A stretch of DNA of 64,000 nucleotides. It comes from Mycobacterium vicinigordonae. GTDB taxonomy: Bacteria; Actinomycetota; Actinomycetes; Mycobacteriales; Mycobacteriaceae. The stretch spans positions 5,394,001 through 5,458,000 of the forward strand of contig NZ_CP059165.1 in assembly GCF_013466425.1 (NCBI RefSeq). Direction: 5' to 3'. Made by a program: the position numbers and the translations under genes. The stretch's first letter is position 1. Each line of letters begins with the position of its first letter. The notes beneath the pieces were generated by a model, which searched no databases, was not told the DNA's origin, and saw only the letters and a program-made list of their open reading frames with translations. Positions 60,657-64,000 of this stretch are shown piece after piece.

Positions 60657-61832
60657 TTAGCCGCGCGGGAGTCCGAGGATTCGCTCGGCGACGATGTTGC
60701 GCTGGATCTCGGATGTGCCGCCGGCGATGGTCCCGGCAAAGCTGCGTGCGTACCGGTCGAACCAACTGCCCGAGTGAGCATCCAGGTCCAGCGGAGCGAA
60801 TGGCGCGGTAATCGCCGGATGAACCAATCCGGCTGCGCCACTGGCATTCAACGCATCTTCGGAGGCGCGCTGTAGGGCCTCTGACCCCAAAAGCTTGAGC
60901 ACCGACTGCGCCGGCACATCTTCCTCGCCGCGCGCGGCTTTCGCCATCGCCGCGGATCCCAACAGTTGCATCGCACGCGCGTCCATAACCAATGTGGCGT
61001 AGCGGTCGCGCTCCACAACCCCGTGCGGTGTGAAATCAATCGCCATCTGGTCCAACAGGTTGGCGTAATCCATCCACAGCATGGCTCGTTCATGGCCCAG
61101 CGACCCGGTGGCCACCCGCCAACCGTCGTCCAGCTTGCCCACCAGGTTCTCGGCCGGCACCCGCGCATCGGTGAAGAACACCTCGTTGAATTCGACGTCG
61201 TCATGGTCACAGACCGACGCGAACGGCCGACGGACCACGCCTGGGGTGTCGGTCGGGATCAGAAATACGCTGATGCCTTTGTGTTTTGGCGCGTCAGAGT
61301 TGGTGCGGACGAACGTGAGTAGCACGTCGGCGTCGTGCGCGCCGGAGGTCCAGACCTTCTGCCCGTTGACCACGAAGTGATCCCCGTCTGGCACCGCCCT
61401 GGTTTTCAGCGATGCCAGATCTGAGCCCGCGCCGGGTTCACTCATCCCCAGTGAAGCGGTGATCTCGGCGCGCAGGATCGGTACGGCCCAGCGTCGCTTC
61501 TGTTCCTCGGTGCCGAACGACAATAGCGATGCCGCGATGATGCCGACGCCCTGCGGGTTGAAGCTGCGATAGATCCGGCGGCGGGCCAGCTCATCGGCAT
61601 ACACGTACTGCTGAAGGAGGGTGGCATTGCGGCCACCGAACTCCGGCGGGTTGCCGGGTAGCAGCCAGCCGTGGTCAAACAACGTCCGTTGCCAGCGGGC
61701 CGCCCACTTCGGAAGATGAGAGCACGATCGCGGGCGCTCGAATCCCTCGGCCTCGTCGGGCAGATGCTCGTCCAGGAATGCCACGAATTCCGCCCGGAAT
61801 TCCTCGACGTCGGCGTCAAAACTGAGCTGCAC
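60657..61832 (-). CDS. Acyl-CoA dehydrogenase (FadE), paralogue of the 27329 gene
   Basis: 391 residues, same length as the 27329 product and with long identical stretches (VNGQKVWTSGAHDADVLLTF). GMSEPGAGSDLASLKT, and terminal TIAGGTSEIQRNIVAERILG, with Gly at the YEGT Glu position. No small partner gene is adjacent, unlike 27329/28488, so it may share a partner or act alone. GTG 61832 with GGAAGGAACC upstream. Perfect operator 64 bp upstream. Confidence 0.88.
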   Translation of the reverse strand: MQLSFDADVEEFRAEFVAFLDEHLPDEAEGFERPRSCSHLPKWAARWQRTLFDHGWLLPGNPPEFGGRNATLLQQYVYADELARRRIYRSFNPQGVGIIAASLLSFGTEEQKRRWAVPILRAEITASLGMSEPGAGSDLASLKTRAVPDGDHFVVNGQKVWTSGAHDADVLLTFVRTNSDAPKHKGISVFLIPTDTPGVVRRPFASVCDHDDVEFNEVFFTDARVPAENLVGKLDDGWRVATGSLGHERAMLWMDYANLLDQMAIDFTPHGVVERDRYATLVMDARAMQLLGSAAMAKAARGEEDVPAQSVLKLLGSEALQRASEDALNASGAAGLVHPAITAPFAPLDLDAHSGSWFDRYARSFAGTIAGGTSEIQRNIVAERILGLPRG

Positions 61833-61895
61833 GGGGTTCCTTCCAACCTTCGCATGCTCGGCTCTCGCAAATCTGCTTCCCAAACACGCGTCTAA

Positions 61896-61910
61896 GAGAA
61901 TAGTATTCTC
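61896..61910. promoter_or_regulatory. Operator, perfect copy: GAGAAT-AGT-ATTCTC
   Basis: Between the FadE (61832, leftward, 64 bp) and the TetR gene (61967, rightward, 57 bp). Its position is that expected for auto-regulation by this TetR. Confidence 0.8.
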
Positions 61911-61966
61911 GTCGTGAGGAAGTTACAATCTCCAAGACATCGTCCGTGAGGAGGTCGAGCGCACCG

Positions 61967-62686
61967 ATGGCACGGCGTTCTCCGGTACAGTCCAACCATG
62001 TTCTCACCCCGCGGCAGCCTGCCGAGCCGCCCGTGACGACCCCCAGCGAAGAACCCGCCTGGAAGCAGCGCGCCGTAGAGCGGTCCATCAAAACCGCGAA
62101 ACTGCGTGCAGCGCAGCGCGTCCAGCGCTTCCTGGACGCCGCGCAGGCGATCATCATCGAAAAGGGCAGCACCGACTTCACCGTCCAGGAGGTCGTGGAC
62201 CGTTCGCGACAGTCGCTGCGCAGCTTCTACCTGCAATTCGACGGCAAGCATGAGCTGCTGCTAGCTCTGTTCGAAGACGCCCTAAGCCGCTCGGCCGATC
62301 AGATCCGCGCCGCCACCGAAAGCCATACCGATCCCCTAGAGCGACTCAAGGTCGCCGTCGAATTGCTCTATGAGGCGTCCCGCCCGGACCCGACGGCCAA
62401 AAGGCCACTCTTCACCGACTTTGCGCCGCGTTTGCTAGTTACCCATCCCACAGAGGTCAAGGTCGCACACGCGCCGCTGTTGGCGTTGCTCACCGAACTC
62501 ACCGAGGCCGCGGCCGCGGCCGGCAAACTGCGCGCCGACGTCAACCCCAAACGGGCGGCCGCCATGACCATGCAGACCGTGATGTTCATCGCACAATCCA
62601 GCGGTGGCACCGACGACGCGACGGTCAAACCCATCTCCGCGGACGAGGTTTGGGACTTCTGCTCACGCGGATTCGCGGGCAAATAA
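61967..62686 (+). CDS. TetR-family regulator, candidate controller of the GAGAAT regulon
   Basis: 239 residues. After a ~45-residue polar extension, AQRVQRFLDAAQAIIIEKGS and TDFTVQEVVDRSRQSLRSFY form the HTH region, then LQFDGKHELLLALFEDALSR. The C-terminal domain contains SGGTDDATVKPISADEVWDF. ATG 61967 with GAGGAGG 11 nt upstream; GTG 61946 is an alternative. Flanked by two perfect GAGAAT-N3-ATTCTC sites (61896 and 62752), the only regulator in the window so placed. Direct control is inference. Confidence 0.83.
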   Translation: MARRSPVQSNHVLTPRQPAEPPVTTPSEEPAWKQRAVERSIKTAKLRAAQRVQRFLDAAQAIIIEKGSTDFTVQEVVDRSRQSLRSFYLQFDGKHELLLALFEDALSRSADQIRAATESHTDPLERLKVAVELLYEASRPDPTAKRPLFTDFAPRLLVTHPTEVKVAHAPLLALLTELTEAAAAAGKLRADVNPKRAAAMTMQTVMFIAQSSGGTDDATVKPISADEVWDFCSRGFAGK

Positions 62687-62722
62687 TTCGCCGGCCGACA
62701 CTCGGCCACAAAATTCGACAAT

Positions 62723-62737
62723 GTGCGAATATCGCAC
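62723..62737. promoter_or_regulatory. Second-type 6-3-6 palindrome, GTGCGA-ATA-TCGCAC
   Basis: Perfect, 15 bp before the GAGAAT operator at 62752. It could be a short terminator for the TetR gene, or an operator; both palindromes are preceded by or start with TGTGCGA. Confidence 0.35.
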
Positions 62738-62751
62738 GTCAACGGTTGTGC

Positions 62752-62766
62752 GAGAATGCTATTCTC
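62752..62766. promoter_or_regulatory. Operator, perfect copy: GAGAAT-GCT-ATTCTC
   Basis: 139 bp upstream of the P450 at 62905 and 66 bp after the TetR gene. Confidence 0.78.
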
Positions 62767-62904
62767 CGATATCAAGAATCATAAATAGCCGAAACGGATT
62801 CCACGTTGACACTCATTGGTGGGTGATGACAGAGTTCTGGGGCGGCATGAACGCGCACCCGCGAGGGACGGGAGAGCGCGGTTCCGGCGAGAGGGCAATT
62901 TCCC

Positions 62905-64000
62905 GTGACAGTAAGCGCAGCCAATGATGTCTATTTCGACCCCTACGACGTCGAACTCAATGCCGACCCCTACCCGATGTTTCGGCGCCTACGGGAGGAG
63001 TCGCCGCTCTACTACAACGAGCAGCACGACTTCTACGCGCTGAGTCGGTTCGCCGATGTCGACGACGCGCTCGTCGACTACCAGACCTTCAGCTCTGCTC
63101 GGGGCGCAATTCTCGAACTCATCCGGGCCAACATCGACATGCCACCGGGGGTGCTCATCTTCGAGGACCCGCCGGTGCACGACATCCACCGCAAGTTGTT
63201 GTCCCGCATGTTCACGCCACGCAAGATCAACGACCTCGAGCCCAAAATCCGTGAATTCTGTGCTCGCAGTTTGGATCCGCTGATCGACACCGGCAGATTC
63301 GACTTCGTCACCGATCTCGGCGCACAGATGCCGATGCGGGTGATCGGCATGCTGCTGGGTGTTCCCGAAGAAGATCAGGAAGCCGCAAGGGATTTCGCCA
63401 ACGCGCAGATGCGAACCGAGGCGGGCAAGCCGATGGAGGTCTCGGCCGAGAACATGCTCAACGGCGAGTTCTTCGGTCAGTACATCGACTGGCGCGCCGA
63501 GCATCCGTCCAACGACATCATGACCGAGCTGCTCAACGCCGAGTTCGAGGACGAGACCGGCACCGTACGCCGCATGCGCCGTGACGAACTGCTCACCTAC
63601 GTCACCGTGGTGTCCGGGGCAGGCAACGAGACCACCACTCGGCTGATCGGATGGGCCGGCAAAGTTCTTGCCGAACACCCGGATCAGCGGCGCGCCCTGG
63701 TCGAGAACCCGGCGCTGATTCCCGCGGCCGTCGAGGAACTACTGCGCTACGAACCGCCGGCTCCGCACGTGGCACGATACGTAACCCGCGATGTCGACTA
63801 CTACGGCCAGACCGTGCCCGAGGGCAGCGTGATGATGATGCTGATTGGTGCGGCCAACCGTGACCATCGCCAATTCCCGCCCGACGGTGACGTTTTCGAC
63901 ATCCGTCGCGAGCCGCGCCAGCACCTTACGTTCAGCGTCGGCACCCATTACTGCCTCGGGTCGGCGCTGGCACGCCTGGAGGGCCGCATCGCACTCGAGG
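62905..64000 (+). CDS. Cytochrome P450 (partial at the window edge)
   Basis: About 365 residues are present; the last ~40 lie beyond the edge. GTG 62905 with GAGGGC upstream. YPMFRRLREESPLYYNEQHD, I-helix VSGAGNETTTRL at about 237-248, ExxR as EELLR, haem loop FSVGTHYCLGSALAR with Cys350. Similar layout to the 46425 P450. A ferredoxin may follow outside the window. Under the perfect operator at 62752. Confidence 0.92.
   Translation, partial: MTVSAANDVYFDPYDVELNADPYPMFRRLREESPLYYNEQHDFYALSRFADVDDALVDYQTFSSARGAILELIRANIDMPPGVLIFEDPPVHDIHRKLLSRMFTPRKINDLEPKIREFCARSLDPLIDTGRFDFVTDLGAQMPMRVIGMLLGVPEEDQEAARDFANAQMRTEAGKPMEVSAENMLNGEFFGQYIDWRAEHPSNDIMTELLNAEFEDETGTVRRMRRDELLTYVTVVSGAGNETTTRLIGWAGKVLAEHPDQRRALVENPALIPAAVEELLRYEPPAPHVARYVTRDVDYYGQTVPEGSVMMMLIGAANRDHRQFPPDGDVFDIRREPRQHLTFSVGTHYCLGSALARLEGRIALE

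Overview
The window is chromosomal DNA from a mycobacterium, most likely a non-tuberculous Mycobacterium species. The evidence is high G+C, a complete yrbEA-yrbEB-mceA-F operon, Mce-associated (Mas) membrane proteins, a 19-kDa-antigen-type lipoprotein, many FadE-type acyl-CoA dehydrogenases, and P450s paired with small 3Fe-4S-type ferredoxins. The species cannot be fixed from sequence alone. No tRNA, rRNA, CRISPR array, insertion sequence or prophage was seen.

Layout. Positions 1-5.2 kb hold a partial Mas-like gene, a FadD/amidohydrolase pair, a lipoprotein, an enoyl-CoA hydratase and a secreted protein. 5.1-10.5 kb hold a TetR gene, a P450, and an orphan haem-copper-oxidase subunit III/IV operon with two membrane proteins, divergent from its own TetR gene. 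10.5-13.5 kb hold small secreted proteins, an 80-bp tandem duplication over a start site, and two Mas genes. 13.6-23.0 kb is the mce operon, transcribed leftward. 23.3-32.2 kb hold a CoA-transferase, SDR-ferredoxin-P450, a FadE pair, and NTF2-SDR-SDR. 32.2-36.2 kb is less clearly catabolic (nitroreductase, TetR, phosphotransferase, hydrolase, DUF4189 protein). 36.3-64 kb is a dense catabolic region: four P450/ferredoxin/reductase groups, Rieske proteins, amidohydrolases, PcaC-like and AhpD-like proteins, a DUF35-thiolase fusion, a FadA6-like thiolase, five FadE genes and two TetR genes.

The main discovery is a repeated 15-bp palindrome, GAGAAT-N3-ATTCTC. It occurs perfectly five times (3360, 29492, 54774, 61896, 62752), and eight further sites carry one or two mismatches. 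Nearly all lie 6-175 bp upstream of catabolic genes. This ties promoters spread over about 60 kb into one apparent regulon. The TetR gene at 61967 sits between two perfect copies and is the best candidate regulator. The mce operon, the oxidase operon and the 32-36 kb block have no convincing copy.

Taken together, the genes look like a system for activating, oxidising and shortening a bulky carboxylated or polycyclic/terpenoid-like substrate. Activation would be by FadD or CaiB. Hydroxylation would be by P450s fed through ferredoxins and a NuoF-like reductase, and by a Rieske oxygenase. Beta-oxidation would use paired FadEs, an enoyl-CoA hydratase, SDRs, a thiolase and an aldolase-like DUF35-thiolase. 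Ring or acid breakdown would use amidohydrolase-2, CMD and alpha/beta-hydrolase proteins. Mce-mediated uptake is a reasonable partner function. The substrate is not determined.
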